A stretch of DNA of 64,000 bases, from positions 13,001 through 77,000 of the forward strand of contig JAYFQF010000026.1 in NCBI GenBank assembly GCA_034927285.1, written 5' to 3'. Positions 43,691-51,623 of the stretch are shown here, piece by piece. This stretch comes from JAYFQF01 sp034927285. GTDB lineage: Bacteria > Bacillota > Peptococcia > DRI-13 > UBA5745. The translations under genes and the position numbers were made by a program. The notes beneath the pieces were generated by a model. That model saw nothing but the letters and a program-made list of their open reading frames with translations. It was not told the DNA's origin and did no database searches. Position 1 is the first letter of the stretch; the number at the start of each line of letters is the position of its first letter.

Positions 43691-44060
43691 TTTCCTGGGC
43701 CGGCCTTAAGGCTGTGATTTCCGGCATTGCAGGAATAGAAAAAACTTTTAAAAAGTGTACAGAATCAAATATTTTGACAAACCGGGATAACCCGGGATTA
43801 GACAGGATAGAACGAAAAAACGTAGGAATATCAAGGGATTCAACGAGTTTTAGCGGGTTTACCTGTGACGGACACGCCGCTTAATCAAGAAATTTGGCAA
43901 AGGATAAAAAAATAGCATCCAAAAACGGCGCCGCCCTTATTTTCCGGGGCTTTGCGAAGTTGGCGGGTGCTTTTTACGTTTTAAATACCTGGCTTCAACG
44001 GCCAACTTTCCGGCCGGCGTGGCCACGGGCGTGAATTTACGCACGTTTGCTGTCACGCTG
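43691..44060. other. AT-rich intergenic region at the prophage's left side
   Basis: No convincing gene. A 70-codon frame (43672-43884) begins inside the terminator and has no ribosome binding site. A possible promoter TTGACA (43774-43779) has a CCGGG/CCCGG dyad in its spacer but a weak -10 box. The first copy of a 20-base repeat also found twice in the prophage lies at 43882-43901. Confidence 0.5.
43882..43901 (+). repeat. 20-bp direct repeat, copy 1 of 3
   Basis: TAATCAAGAAATTTGGCAAA. Identical copies are at 49230-49249 and 63423-63442 inside the prophage. Each of those starts with the stop codon of a gene. Confidence 0.85.
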
Positions 44061-44070
44061 CTCTGCTAAT

Positions 44071-44280
44071 AAAGTGAAAAAGCTAAGCGTAATGAGGATT
44101 TTTGACGTGATTAAAGCGTGAATCAAAATTTCCGCCGGCATAAATAAAATGGGCTTTATGATGATTTTGCATAGTGACAAAATGAAAAAAAGCTAAAAAG
44201 CTGTCACATTGGCTTTAGATCAATGATTTGCGGTCATACTGTCCTCTGACTATGGACATGAGCAAAGTGACAAAAAGCTG
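44071..44280. repeat. Repeated AAAGTGACAAAAAGCT-like elements, probable transposase binding sites
   Basis: Copies: 44071-44083 (AAAGTGAAAAAGC, two bases shorter), 44173-44194 (AGTGACAAAA then AAAAGCT with an insert), 44195-44210 (inverted, AAAAAGCTGTCACATT) and 44264-44279 (AAAGTGACAAAAAGCT). They lie between the presumed left end and the repressor gene, where Mu carries its L1-L3 transposase sites. Confidence 0.6.
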
Positions 44281-44307
44281 AACAAGTACAGCAAATAAAG
44301 GGAAAAA

Positions 44308-44700
44308 TTAGGCGGTTACGGAGGAATCATCAGGATTTTCCGGGCCGCTTTTTCCAGTTTTCGAGGTGTATAATCTGCCCTTTGGGTGCCCCAATTTGAT
44401 TTTTATGATTTCAAGAACTTCAAATTTATCCTTTTGCGGAAGTTGATTATATAAGCCAATTAGGTCTTTTTCGTCGTCTCTAAGTAAAGATTCGGAAGAT
44501 GTTTTCCCGTAAAGCAACCAGTCAGCTGAAATAGAAAAATAACTACAAAGTTTAATAATTGTTTGAGCCGAAGGCTCAAAAGCTCCATTTTCATATCCAC
44601 TAATGTTACTTTTTGATTTTTCAATGACATTAGCTAACTCTTGTATAGTTAGGCCCTTGCTTTTTCTGAGGAATTTAATACGTTCCCCAATAGAGTCCAC
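44308..44700 (-). CDS. Prophage repressor, XRE-family helix-turn-helix
   Basis: The 130-residue protein has an N-terminal HTH_3 domain: IGERIKFLRKSKGLTIQELANVIEKSKSNISGYENG, then PSAQTIIKLCSYFSISADWLLYG. The C-terminal half is charged and lacks a LexA-type peptidase, so cleavage-induced release is not expected. It starts with GTG behind AAGGAGGTGG. It is transcribed leftward from the left end, in the position of Mu c. Two matching operators lie just upstream. Confidence 0.88.
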   Translation of the reverse strand: MDSIGERIKFLRKSKGLTIQELANVIEKSKSNISGYENGAFEPSAQTIIKLCSYFSISADWLLYGKTSSESLLRDDEKDLIGLYNQLPQKDKFEVLEIIKIKLGHPKGRLYTSKTGKSGPENPDDSSVTA

Positions 44701-44718
44701 GCTAAGGCCACCTCCTTT

Positions 44719-44771
44719 TACCTAAAAATAGGAATAAAATCCTTGATTAGTTCTAATATTAGGTATATAAT
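44719..44771 (+). promoter_or_regulatory. Early promoter with two repressor-type operators
   Basis: TTGATT (44743-44748) and TATAAT (44766-44771), spacer 17. TACCTAAAAATAGGAA (44719-44734) and the reverse of TTCTAATATTAGGTA (44751-44765) share the pattern TACCTAA-A-TAG-AA. The second operator fills the spacer between -35 and -10, so binding would block the rightward early promoter. The first lies over the repressor's own upstream region. Confidence 0.7.
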
Positions 44772-44855
44772 ATCTAGTGAACAAATACAGCTAAAGATTA
44801 TCACACCTTGGAAAAATTATCAATTTATAGTTTCGGAGGAAGGGAAGGTGAAACG

Positions 44856-45029
44856 ATGAAGCACGGGAAGAGGTTGACCAAAAGGCAAAAAGATCTACTG
44901 GATGAGTTAGCGCTGGATCCGGCGGCCTGGCTGTATCATAAGAGAACGCCGGAAGGCATTGAGTTAATCCATCGTCGCACCGGACGACTGAAGCTGATCA
45001 ATCGGGAATTGTGCGGGAGCGTCTATTAA
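44856..45029 (+). CDS. Small phage protein, DUF6906-like
   Basis: The 57-residue product begins MKHGKRLTKRQKDLLDELAL and continues DPAAWLYHKRTPEGIELIHRRTGRLKLI. It resembles a small family recurrent in Firmicute phages (KRLTRRQK...WLV.K...I.HR.TG). ATG 44856 follows GGAAGGTGAAA. A TTG at 44808 would add 16 residues without a site. It is the first early gene; the role is unknown. Confidence 0.7.
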   Translation: MKHGKRLTKRQKDLLDELALDPAAWLYHKRTPEGIELIHRRTGRLKLINRELCGSVY

Positions 45030-45049
45030 ATAGGAAAGGGGAAAAAAGA

Positions 45050-45208
45050 ATGAAGGAAATCCAACATACCAAGCAGGCAAGATTTTACGCCGCCAGCGTA
45101 CTGATCCTGACTATCGCCTTTTGGTTTTGGGCCTGGATCGGTGGATACAACATCGGACTTGATCTGCGCCCGGTGATGGCGATCCAAGCAGTGGAGGTGA
45201 TCCGGTGA
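45050..45208 (+). CDS. Small membrane protein of the prophage
   Basis: The 52-residue product has a hydrophobic stretch FYAASVLILTIAFWFWAWIG that should span the membrane once, preceded by basic residues. It is not a recognised family. ATG 45050 follows AGGAAAGGGG. It overlaps the next small gene by four bases (GTGA). Confidence 0.6.
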   Translation: MKEIQHTKQARFYAASVLILTIAFWFWAWIGGYNIGLDLRPVMAIQAVEVIR

Positions 45209-45363
45209 AGCTGACCGAGAAATACAAGGGCTGGAAAATCTACCAAACCGGTCAAGGGGATTACGCAGCGTTTTTGCCTGGACAATCCCCAAGAGCTTTT
45301 AATGAGCCGGAATGGATCACTGATCAGGTCTGGGAACTGAAAGACTTCGTTGATTGCTATTGA
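45205..45363 (+). CDS. Small hypothetical phage protein
   Basis: The 52-residue frame begins VKLTEKYKGWKIYQTGQGDY, continues to FLPGQSPRAFNEPEWITDQVW and ends DFVDCY. GTG 45205 overlaps the preceding stop, and GGAGGTG lies upstream, so it is probably translated. It is not a recognised family. It sits in the tightly packed early gene series. Confidence 0.6.
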   Translation: MKLTEKYKGWKIYQTGQGDYAAFLPGQSPRAFNEPEWITDQVWELKDFVDCY

Positions 45364-45375
45364 AAGGAGAACCCT

Positions 45376-45651
45376 ATGAAGCGGAAAGTCTACTTAAGCA
45401 AAGAGGAAAAGCCATGGGAACAAAGACCGGCGGCAATTATTTTGACGAATGAGCAAATTAACTGGCTGAGCGTGTACTTAACGGCCACCCATCAACACAG
45501 GCTAAGCGAGGCGGAAGCCTGCCAGCAACTGGCCCAAGAAACCAACACTGACGGTAGCTTAAAGTACCCCGCCGCAAGAAATAACGCCATTTGGTGGGAA
45601 GAGGCAGACGTAAGGGCCATGGCCTTGGTAAAGGCTCTGGATCAGGTTTAG
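45376..45651 (+). CDS. Hypothetical phage protein
   Basis: The 91-residue product begins MKRKVYLSKEEKPWEQRPAA and contains ILTNEQINWLSVYLTATHQHRLSEAEACQQLA, predicted helical. It starts behind AAAGGAG, 12 bases after the previous gene. I do not recognise a family. It belongs to the early operon by position. Confidence 0.6.
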   Translation: MKRKVYLSKEEKPWEQRPAAIILTNEQINWLSVYLTATHQHRLSEAEACQQLAQETNTDGSLKYPAARNNAIWWEEADVRAMALVKALDQV

Positions 45652-45855
45652 ACGCGCAAATGCTAGAGCAAACAGGATAGTTGGTATGCCTGATCTGAGT
45701 TTTGGACGGGAGCGGCGAATGTGGAGCGCCACTCACTTCCTTCCGCAGAACAGGATACTAGGTTCCACTTTAGGAGCTTGTTGTGGTTGAGTGCAAATAA
45801 AACATGGCTTTTGAGTTCGCTGTTATTACAACTTAAGTCAAGGATGGTGATCACA

Positions 45856-46056
45856 ATGAAAGAGAACATAGTGTCTGCCAGTTTTGGGATCCAGGTCAAG
45901 CTGGCCCTGGTGCAACGGCGGATGAGCCAAAAGGATCTGGCGCAGGAGCTGGGCGTGTCCCGGCAGTATCTTTGCGATGTCCTAGCCGGCCGCCGGCCGG
46001 GGTGGAAATACCAAGCAGATATTTGCCGGCTGCTGGAGCTGGATCAGCCGGCATGA
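45856..46056 (+). CDS. Small helix-turn-helix protein, possible Ner-like regulator
   Basis: The 66-residue protein has the XRE core VKLALVQRRMSQKDLAQELGVSRQYLCDVLAGRRPGW, then ICRLLELDQ. Its position just before the transposase is that of Mu ner, the early down-regulator, though sequence class differs. ATG 45856 has only a weak site, and 45844 is an alternative. About 200 bases before it are without a gene. The downstream gene overlaps its end. Confidence 0.72.
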   Translation: MKENIVSASFGIQVKLALVQRRMSQKDLAQELGVSRQYLCDVLAGRRPGWKYQADICRLLELDQPA

Positions 46057-46070
46057 AAGGAGGTGAAGAG

Positions 46071-46205
46071 GTGAAAAAGGGCATGAAAAAGGAGAGCGCC
46101 AAGCTTAGCCGGCAGAAACGCTCTCCCCTTAAGGACTTTCCAAAGCCCTGCCATCAGTTTATCACCTGGGAATCTGAAGGTAAAGGGGGCGGGGCCGTTG
46201 GCTGA
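46071..46205 (+). CDS. Small basic hypothetical phage protein
   Basis: The 44-residue product begins VKKGMKKESAKLSRQKRSPL and ends WESEGKGGGAVG. GTG 46071 follows AAAGGAGG by 10 bases. The coding frame overlaps the transposase start by 8 bases, suggesting coupled translation. No family recognised. Confidence 0.5.
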   Translation: MKKGMKKESAKLSRQKRSPLKDFPKPCHQFITWESEGKGGGAVG

Positions 46206-48270
46206 AGTTTTTTTACAGCTGAAAGAAGCGGCGGACTTAGAACAGATCAACTATAATTCGGTGGTTCAGCGGCTTCAGCGCAATCCTGAAGCCTTTGAAA
46301 CCAAAACAGTGCCGGCCGGATCCGCCGGCGGGAAGGATCGGATCCTGGTGGCTTTGACCAGCCTGAGCCCAAAGGCTCAGCGGAGATATCAGGCGGAGCA
46401 AAGCAGAACGGTAAAGACAGATGAGGTGACGGACGTGATCGCAGAAAAACGAATCAAAGATGGACAGGCCCCCTGGTATATTGAGGTGGAGCTGGAGGAA
46501 TACAAGGCAGCAAATCCGGCAGTCTGGGCTGAAGCGGAGAAAATGGCTGACGCTGTCCGGAATCTGCTGAACTATACCGGCCAGGAACGGACAACCCGCG
46601 TGGAGGCTAAGGCCCAAGAGCTGGGGATCTCTCAGCGCTCCCTTTACCGCCGCTGCGAGGATTATCTGGAGGCGGCTGCCTGGGCCGGCAAGCTGCGGAA
46701 GCTGACCGGGAACTCTTACGACTACCTGAAGATCCTTTCCCAGGGCCGAAAACCGCGGAGCAATCGACAGCACAGCATATCCCCGGAGGTTAAGGCAATC
46801 GTTGAAAACATCTGGTTTAATCCGACCTTTGCCCGGAACCAAGGGACAGTGGTTATGCTTTACGATGCCCTGCGGGGACAGGCAAAGGAAAAGGGCTTTG
46901 ATGTGCCAAGCTACGCCACGGTGGCCCGCTTTGTCCGGCAGCTGATGGCAGATGGACAGACGGCCAGCGCCCATTACCTAGTCTCCCACGGGGAGCGGGC
47001 CTGGAAGCGGGATAAGATGATCAAAGCCAGGCGGGATACCGGCGCTTTGCGGGTCATGGAACTGATTCAAGGGGATGAGCATACCTTTGACTGCTGGGTA
47101 TTGTACCGGCATCCAAACGGCCAGACCACACCGATCCGGCCTAAGCTGGTGGCTTGGGTGGATATCCGTAGCCGCATGATCCTGGGCTCCGTGCTATGCA
47201 AGGATGCTAACAGTCAGATTTTGAAACTATCCCTGCTGAAGCTGATTTATTCCACACCGGGCGGCGTGCCCCGGTGGCTGATGATTGACAATGGCCGGGA
47301 CTATACGGCTAAGGATATGACCGGTGGCCGGCAAAAGCGTCACATGGATTTTGATGACGAGGGCCGGGCTTTTTATCGCAGCATCGGCATTGAGGACTAC
47401 AGCCGGTCAAAGCCTTATGAGCCCTGGACCAAAGGGCAGATTGAGCGCTTTTTCGGCACGGTCTGCAATCAGTTTACTAAGTGGATGGGCTCTTATGTGG
47501 GTACGCTAACTGGCAGTCGGACGGATGGCAAGATCCCAAAAGATATCCAGCGCTTGGCGGACCAGGGGAAGCTCCTGACCATGGAAGAATTTGGTGAACG
47601 TTGGGAAAAATGGCTTACGGAAGTGTACGCCGTGAAAAAGCATAGCGGACTGACGGAACAAAAGGAAGAGGATCCCACGCCGGCCGCCGTCTTTGAACAT
47701 GCTCCCCGCTACTTTAAGGCCCCGCCGCCCCGGGATTATGCGGCGGTATTAATGATGAAGGCTGAAGAAGTCCGGGTCTACAACGTAGGGATTCGGCGCT
47801 TTGGAACCTACTACCATGCTCAGGAACTGGCCGGTTATATCGGCCAAAAGGTCAATATCCGGTATGACCCGGAAAATATAACCTCCATTTTTGTCTATGA
47901 CCGGTCCTGGAAGCGGATCACCGAAGCTTACAGCCAGGAGCTGCTGGCCATATCGCCCCGGATTAGCTCCCGGGCCGTGGAAGAGCATATCCGGGCCCAG
48001 GCGGAACAGCGTCGGATGGCCAAGGAGATTGCCAGACAAAAGCAGCAAACCCTGGAAGAACGTCAGGGCCTGATCGCCTCTTCCACCGGCGCGGTGGGGG
48101 CCAGCTTGGACAAAATCATCGAAGGCTCCGGCCACCCAGACAAAATCGTGTCTCTGCCCAGAGAAAGCTACGCCGAGGAGGCGGCCGCCGTGGAAAGCCG
48201 CGAAAACCGTCCCAGTTACTTGACGCAAAAGGGCAAAAGAACGTTGGAAATACTCAAAAGATTGGGCTGA
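46198..48270 (+). CDS. MuA-type DDE transposase
   Basis: The 690-residue protein has an N-terminal DNA-binding part: LQLKEAADLEQINYNSVVQRLQ (HTH) and RVEAKAQELGISQRSLYRRCEDYLE. The rve catalytic core has Asp in IQGDEHTFDCWV, Asp in LMIDNGRDYTAKDM and Glu in PWTKGQIERFFGTVC. A beta-barrel and a Lys/Gln-rich C-terminus follow. TTG 46198 is 8 bases after a GGGGG site. It performs replicative transposition together with the MuB homologue downstream. Confidence 0.93.
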   Translation: MAEVFLQLKEAADLEQINYNSVVQRLQRNPEAFETKTVPAGSAGGKDRILVALTSLSPKAQRRYQAEQSRTVKTDEVTDVIAEKRIKDGQAPWYIEVELEEYKAANPAVWAEAEKMADAVRNLLNYTGQERTTRVEAKAQELGISQRSLYRRCEDYLEAAAWAGKLRKLTGNSYDYLKILSQGRKPRSNRQHSISPEVKAIVENIWFNPTFARNQGTVVMLYDALRGQAKEKGFDVPSYATVARFVRQLMADGQTASAHYLVSHGERAWKRDKMIKARRDTGALRVMELIQGDEHTFDCWVLYRHPNGQTTPIRPKLVAWVDIRSRMILGSVLCKDANSQILKLSLLKLIYSTPGGVPRWLMIDNGRDYTAKDMTGGRQKRHMDFDDEGRAFYRSIGIEDYSRSKPYEPWTKGQIERFFGTVCNQFTKWMGSYVGTLTGSRTDGKIPKDIQRLADQGKLLTMEEFGERWEKWLTEVYAVKKHSGLTEQKEEDPTPAAVFEHAPRYFKAPPPRDYAAVLMMKAEEVRVYNVGIRRFGTYYHAQELAGYIGQKVNIRYDPENITSIFVYDRSWKRITEAYSQELLAISPRISSRAVEEHIRAQAEQRRMAKEIARQKQQTLEERQGLIASSTGAVGASLDKIIEGSGHPDKIVSLPRESYAEEAAAVESRENRPSYLTQKGKRTLEILKRLG

Positions 48271-48287
48271 TGAAAGGAGTTTAGGAT

Positions 48288-49232
48288 ATGGGCTACTATA
48301 TCAATAAAAATCTAACGCTGGTCTTAAATCAGTACCTGGAAAAATCCGGGGTCAGCATTGCGGAAGCAGCGGAGGCCATTGGCTTCCACCGGACCAGCCT
48401 GAGCAAATACCTGGCCGGCAAGTATGCCAGCAATGTGGACGAAATCGAAAGCAAGATCCGAGCCTATTTGTCCGAAGCTGGCGCAGATTTTAAGGTTAAT
48501 GTCCCTGGAATTGAACAATTCCGGAAGCGGAAACGGAGCATCTACGAAAGTTCCGACGCTACCGAGATCCTGGGCCTATGCCAGGAATGCCAGGAAAACC
48601 AGGATATCGGCATCATTGTTGGTCGATCCGGGTTTGGGAAAACCCATAGCTTAAAGCATTATGCCACCCATATGGGGCAGGTGGCCTATGTGGAGTGCAG
48701 CGAGCGGATGGGCATAGGGGATATGATTTTGGCCATCGAAGATGTGATCAGCTTCGCCAGCGGCGGCACCATCTGGTATCGTCTGGAGAGCCTGAAATCC
48801 TACTTTAATGCTAACGCCGGGTATTTGCTGATCCTTGATGAGGCGGACAAGTTGCTGTCAAAAACTACACAAAAAATGATCGAGGTAATCCGATCACTCT
48901 ATGATCGCTCCAACTTCGGGCTGGTGATGGCCGGCGAGCCGGCCTTGGAAAGCCAGATAAAAAGCTATATCCCGCGCCTGGCTAATCGGATTGACTACTA
49001 TATAAAGCTCCAGGGCCTGACGGATGAGGAGGTAAGGGCTTACCTGAAGGATTGGGATATCACCGACGATGCCATGACGGAGCTAATTTTCCGGGCCACC
49101 AACCAGCGTACCGGCTGCTATCGGCTTTTGGATCGGACCATGCAAAACGTGATGCGGGTGCTGGCGGCCCGGAATGAAACCAAAATAACCAAAGATGTGA
49201 TCACGGAAGCCTCCGCCATGATGATGCTGTAA
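48288..49232 (+). CDS. MuB-type AAA+ ATPase, transposition target selector
   Basis: The 314-residue protein has an N-terminal HTH (VSIAEAAEAIGFHRTSLSKYLAGKY), as MuB does. The ATPase follows: Walker A IIVGRSGFGKTHSLKHYA, Walker B YLLILDEADKL, sensor VMAGEPALESQI. The C-terminal part NQRTGCYRLLDRTMQNVMRV belongs to the AAA/TniB-like fold. It binds target DNA and activates the transposase. Its stop codon is the first three bases of the 20-bp repeat at 49230. Confidence 0.92.
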   Translation: MGYYINKNLTLVLNQYLEKSGVSIAEAAEAIGFHRTSLSKYLAGKYASNVDEIESKIRAYLSEAGADFKVNVPGIEQFRKRKRSIYESSDATEILGLCQECQENQDIGIIVGRSGFGKTHSLKHYATHMGQVAYVECSERMGIGDMILAIEDVISFASGGTIWYRLESLKSYFNANAGYLLILDEADKLLSKTTQKMIEVIRSLYDRSNFGLVMAGEPALESQIKSYIPRLANRIDYYIKLQGLTDEEVRAYLKDWDITDDAMTELIFRATNQRTGCYRLLDRTMQNVMRVLAARNETKITKDVITEASAMMML

Positions 49233-49249
49233 TCAAGAAATTTGGCAAA
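49230..49249 (+). repeat. 20-bp direct repeat, copy 2 of 3
   Basis: TAATCAAGAAATTTGGCAAA, beginning with the stop codon of the MuB-like gene and ending 20 bases before the start of the next gene. Identical to the copies at 43882 and 63423. Confidence 0.85.
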
Positions 49250-49268
49250 AATGAAAGGGGAACTAAAA

Positions 49269-49502
49269 ATGGAAAAGAGCGTAAAGAGAGTAAAAGAGGC
49301 TTTGGAGTGGGCAGAGTATAGCGGTATTCCTGCCGGCAGCCGGCGGGCGAACTTACAGGAACTGCTGATCCTCGAAGGGTTTGACGACGAAACCCAGATC
49401 CCGGTGGCCATCGCGGCAGAACTGTATCGGGAAATCGGCATCGCCTTTGAAGTACATGATGGTCTCTTGAAGGGGACAAGCCTTGAGGGGAGGGCGGCAT
49501 GA
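49269..49502 (+). CDS. Hypothetical early phage protein
   Basis: The 77-residue product begins MEKSVKRVKEALEWAEYSGI and continues ILEGFDDETQIPVAIAAELYREIGIAFEV. ATG 49269 follows AAAGGGG at 8 bases. An earlier ATG at 49251 would add 6 residues. I do not recognise a family. It lies between the MuB homologue and gam. Confidence 0.6.
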   Translation: MEKSVKRVKEALEWAEYSGIPAGSRRANLQELLILEGFDDETQIPVAIAAELYREIGIAFEVHDGLLKGTSLEGRAA

Positions 49503-50017
49503 TGGCCAGAAAGCGCCTGCCGGATCAGCCGGTAATCCGATCCTGGGAAGAAGCGGACCAGGTGCTGAAAGAGATTGCCAGCTTGGAAATTGAGCTGGCG
49601 GATATCGAAGGAGCGCTGAATCTGAAGATCAATGCGGAGAAGGAAAGGGCCGACACAGAGGCGCGGCCCCTGCGGGACCGGCTGGAGCTGTTGGGAAGCC
49701 AACTGAAGGACTTTGCCGAAACCTCCCGGGCGGAGTTTGGAAAAGCCAAGTCCCGGCAGCTGACTTTTGGCAGCCTGGGCTGGCGGGCCTCCAAGGCCAT
49801 CACCATCAAAAAAGCCCTAACGGAACGGATTATCGGTAACCTAAAGCGGTTGGGGATGGACGATTGCATTAAAACTACGGAAACCATCAGTAAAGAGATC
49901 CTAAGCACCTATCCGGATGAAAAAATCATCCAGGCTGGCGCCACCTTGAAAAAAGCGGATACCTTTTGGTATGAAGTGGATCGGACAAGCTTAGCCGGCA
50001 ATCAGCCGGCAGAGTAG
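49499..50017 (+). CDS. Mu Gam-like host nuclease inhibitor
   Basis: The 172-residue product has the Gam pattern: a long N-terminal helix pair (EADQVLKEIASLEIELADIEG, then AEKERADTEARPLRDRLELL), followed by LTFGSLGWRASKAITIKK and TYPDEKIIQAGATLKKADTFWYEVD. Gam forms a ring on DNA ends and blocks exonucleases such as RecBCD/AddAB. It overlaps the preceding gene by 4 bases. Confidence 0.9.
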   Translation: MMARKRLPDQPVIRSWEEADQVLKEIASLEIELADIEGALNLKINAEKERADTEARPLRDRLELLGSQLKDFAETSRAEFGKAKSRQLTFGSLGWRASKAITIKKALTERIIGNLKRLGMDDCIKTTETISKEILSTYPDEKIIQAGATLKKADTFWYEVDRTSLAGNQPAE

Positions 50018-50026
50018 GAGGCCGGT

Positions 50027-50464
50027 ATGGATGCAGTAAGAAAAAGCCTGGGCGGCTATGGAAGTATCCGGCGGATCTGGGGGCTGGCCCGCTCCCCGGA
50101 GCTGCGCCTGGATGAGAATACCCTGTATACCCTGATCGCCCGGGAAACCGGTAAGGACAGCATGCGGGCCCTGACCCAGCTGGAAATTGACCGTATCTGT
50201 GCAAAGCTGGCCGAACTGAAGGATCAGGCCAAAGGCCGGAGGTCCCAGCGCCGGACAGATCAGGGCGGCAGCACTGGTACCGTTGGCCAGCGGCGGAAGA
50301 TTTACCGCCTGGCGGAAGTTCTGGGCTGGGCGGAAGATAACCGCCGGGTGAACGGAATGTGCCGGCGGATGTTTAAGGTGGATCGGGTGGAATGGCTGAG
50401 TTACACCCAGGCCAGCCAGCTGATCGAGGCCCTGAAGAAGATGGCAGAAAGGCAGGAGGGATAA
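50027..50464 (+). CDS. GemA-like regulatory protein (DUF1018, Mu gp16 type)
   Basis: The 145-residue product has SIRRIWGLARSPELRLDENTLYTLIARETGKDSMRALTQLE, then QRRKIYRLAEVLGWAEDNRRVNGMCRRMFKVDRVEWLSYTQASQLIEAL. This is the usual signature of the GemA/gp16 family, a Mu early regulator affecting host supercoiling or gene expression. It starts behind AGGAGG and is immediately after gam as in Mu. Confidence 0.88.
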   Translation: MDAVRKSLGGYGSIRRIWGLARSPELRLDENTLYTLIARETGKDSMRALTQLEIDRICAKLAELKDQAKGRRSQRRTDQGGSTGTVGQRRKIYRLAEVLGWAEDNRRVNGMCRRMFKVDRVEWLSYTQASQLIEALKKMAERQEG

Positions 50465-50468
50465 AGCG

Positions 50469-51188
50469 ATGAGTAAAAAAATACTGATTGATCCTGGACA
50501 TGGCGGCACGGATCCGGGCCGGATCGGCTGGGGAATAAAGGAGAAAGATCCGAATTTGGCTGTCGGCTTGGCTTTGGCCAAGAAGCTCTTGATCTACGAT
50601 GCAGAGGTGAAGCTGACCAGGCAGGATGACGATAGCATATCCCTGGATCAACGAAGCGGCCTGGCAAAAGTCTTTGGCCCGGATCTATGCATCAGCTGCC
50701 ACCACAACGGAGTCAGCAGCCAGACAGCCACCGGCGTGGAGGTCTTTTACAGCCATAGCCGGCCGGCAGCCCAGGCCCTGGCGGCCAGGATCTCCGCCGG
50801 CATCGCCAAAGCAGGGCTTTGCAACCGAGGCGCTAAGACCTGGCTAAACGCCAGCGGAACAGACTACCATCACATGATCCGCAAGGTGGAGTCCGCCGCC
50901 ACCACGGCCCTCATCGTGGAAGCCGGCTTTTTGAGCAATCCCGCCGACGCCGAATTGATCCGGACCGAGGCTTATCAGGATCTGGAGGCCCAGGTGATGG
51001 CCGATGCGGCGGCGGAGTACCTGGGGCTGGAACTAAAAGCCAAGGCCAGCACGGTGCCGGCCTGGCAGGAAGCCGGTTTTGCCTCCCTGATCCAGCGGGG
51101 GATTATCACGACGCCGGAGTATTGGCAGGGTAAGCTGGATCAGCCGATTACGGTGGGCGAGCTGATGGGGATCCTGGCCAAACTATGA
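50469..51188 (+). CDS. N-acetylmuramoyl-L-alanine amidase (Amidase_3), phage endolysin
   Basis: The 239-residue protein has ILIDPGHGGTDPGRIGWGIKEKD (zinc His and Glu), CISCHHNGVSSQTATGVEVFY and VEAGFLSNPADAELI (catalytic Glu). The last 45 residues, PAWQEAGFASLIQRGIITTPEYW, look like a wall-binding or SLH-type segment. No signal peptide is present, so release needs the holin at 51680. It lies before mor, in the early region, unlike Mu whose lysozyme is a late gene. Confidence 0.9.
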   Translation: MSKKILIDPGHGGTDPGRIGWGIKEKDPNLAVGLALAKKLLIYDAEVKLTRQDDDSISLDQRSGLAKVFGPDLCISCHHNGVSSQTATGVEVFYSHSRPAAQALAARISAGIAKAGLCNRGAKTWLNASGTDYHHMIRKVESAATTALIVEAGFLSNPADAELIRTEAYQDLEAQVMADAAAEYLGLELKAKASTVPAWQEAGFASLIQRGIITTPEYWQGKLDQPITVGELMGILAKL

Positions 51189-51218
51189 TGAGCGCCGGCG
51201 GGAAAGGAGGTGGCAGCT

Positions 51219-51545
51219 TTGGACAAGCTTACTCAGGAGATGGCCGCAGAACTGACCGTGGAGATGATCCCGGACGGGATCCAGCGACAGATCGCGGAGG
51301 CAATAGGGGTGGACCAGCTGCTCCTCCTTTGTGAGCTGCTGGGCGGCACCACCCTCTACTGGCCCCAGCTGGAGACAGTGCTGCGGCCGGTCAGAGAGCG
51401 GCGGATCAAGGCTGAGTTTAACGGATATAACTATGATGCGCTGGCAATTAAGTACGGGATATCGGCAAAATGGGTCCGGCAGATCTGCGGATCCCCGTAT
51501 GCTGAGGGGCAGATTACCATATTTGACCAGGCTTCCGGCCAGTAG
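51219..51545 (+). CDS. Mor-family transcription activator
   Basis: The 108-residue product has the Mor/C dimerisation part (EMIPDGIQRQIAEAIGVDQLLLLCELLGGTTLYWP). The C-terminal HTH includes RRIKAEFNGYNYDALAIKYGISAKWVRQIC. Mor activates Mu middle or late promoters. A TTG at 51219 was chosen because GGAGG (51206-51210) lies 8 bases upstream; the GTG at 51210 overlaps the site itself. It ends the early operon, before a strong terminator. Confidence 0.9.
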   Translation: MDKLTQEMAAELTVEMIPDGIQRQIAEAIGVDQLLLLCELLGGTTLYWPQLETVLRPVRERRIKAEFNGYNYDALAIKYGISAKWVRQICGSPYAEGQITIFDQASGQ

Positions 51546-51546
51546 T

Positions 51547-51582
51547 GAAAAAGAGCTTCCTATTAAATGGAGGCTCTTTTTC
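51547..51582 (+). terminator. Terminator of the prophage early operon
   Basis: GAAAAAGAGCTTCC pairs with GGAGGCTCTTTTTC around an 8-base loop, directly after mor, and ends in a T run. It divides the early from the late genes. Confidence 0.88.
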
Positions 51583-51623
51583 TTAGAACAGTTCTAATAT
51601 TTTGTCCGCTGGCTGTCCCTTAC

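Noticed and set aside
43672..43884. 70-codon open frame before the prophage
   Set aside because: It begins inside the terminator stem with TTG, has no ribosome binding site, and does not look like any family. Its stop is only the first codon of the 20-bp repeat.
43450..44300. CRISPR array or tRNA at the insertion site
   Set aside because: The repeats here are few, unequal in spacing and part of phage-end sequence; no tRNA cloverleaf with the conserved T-loop was seen.
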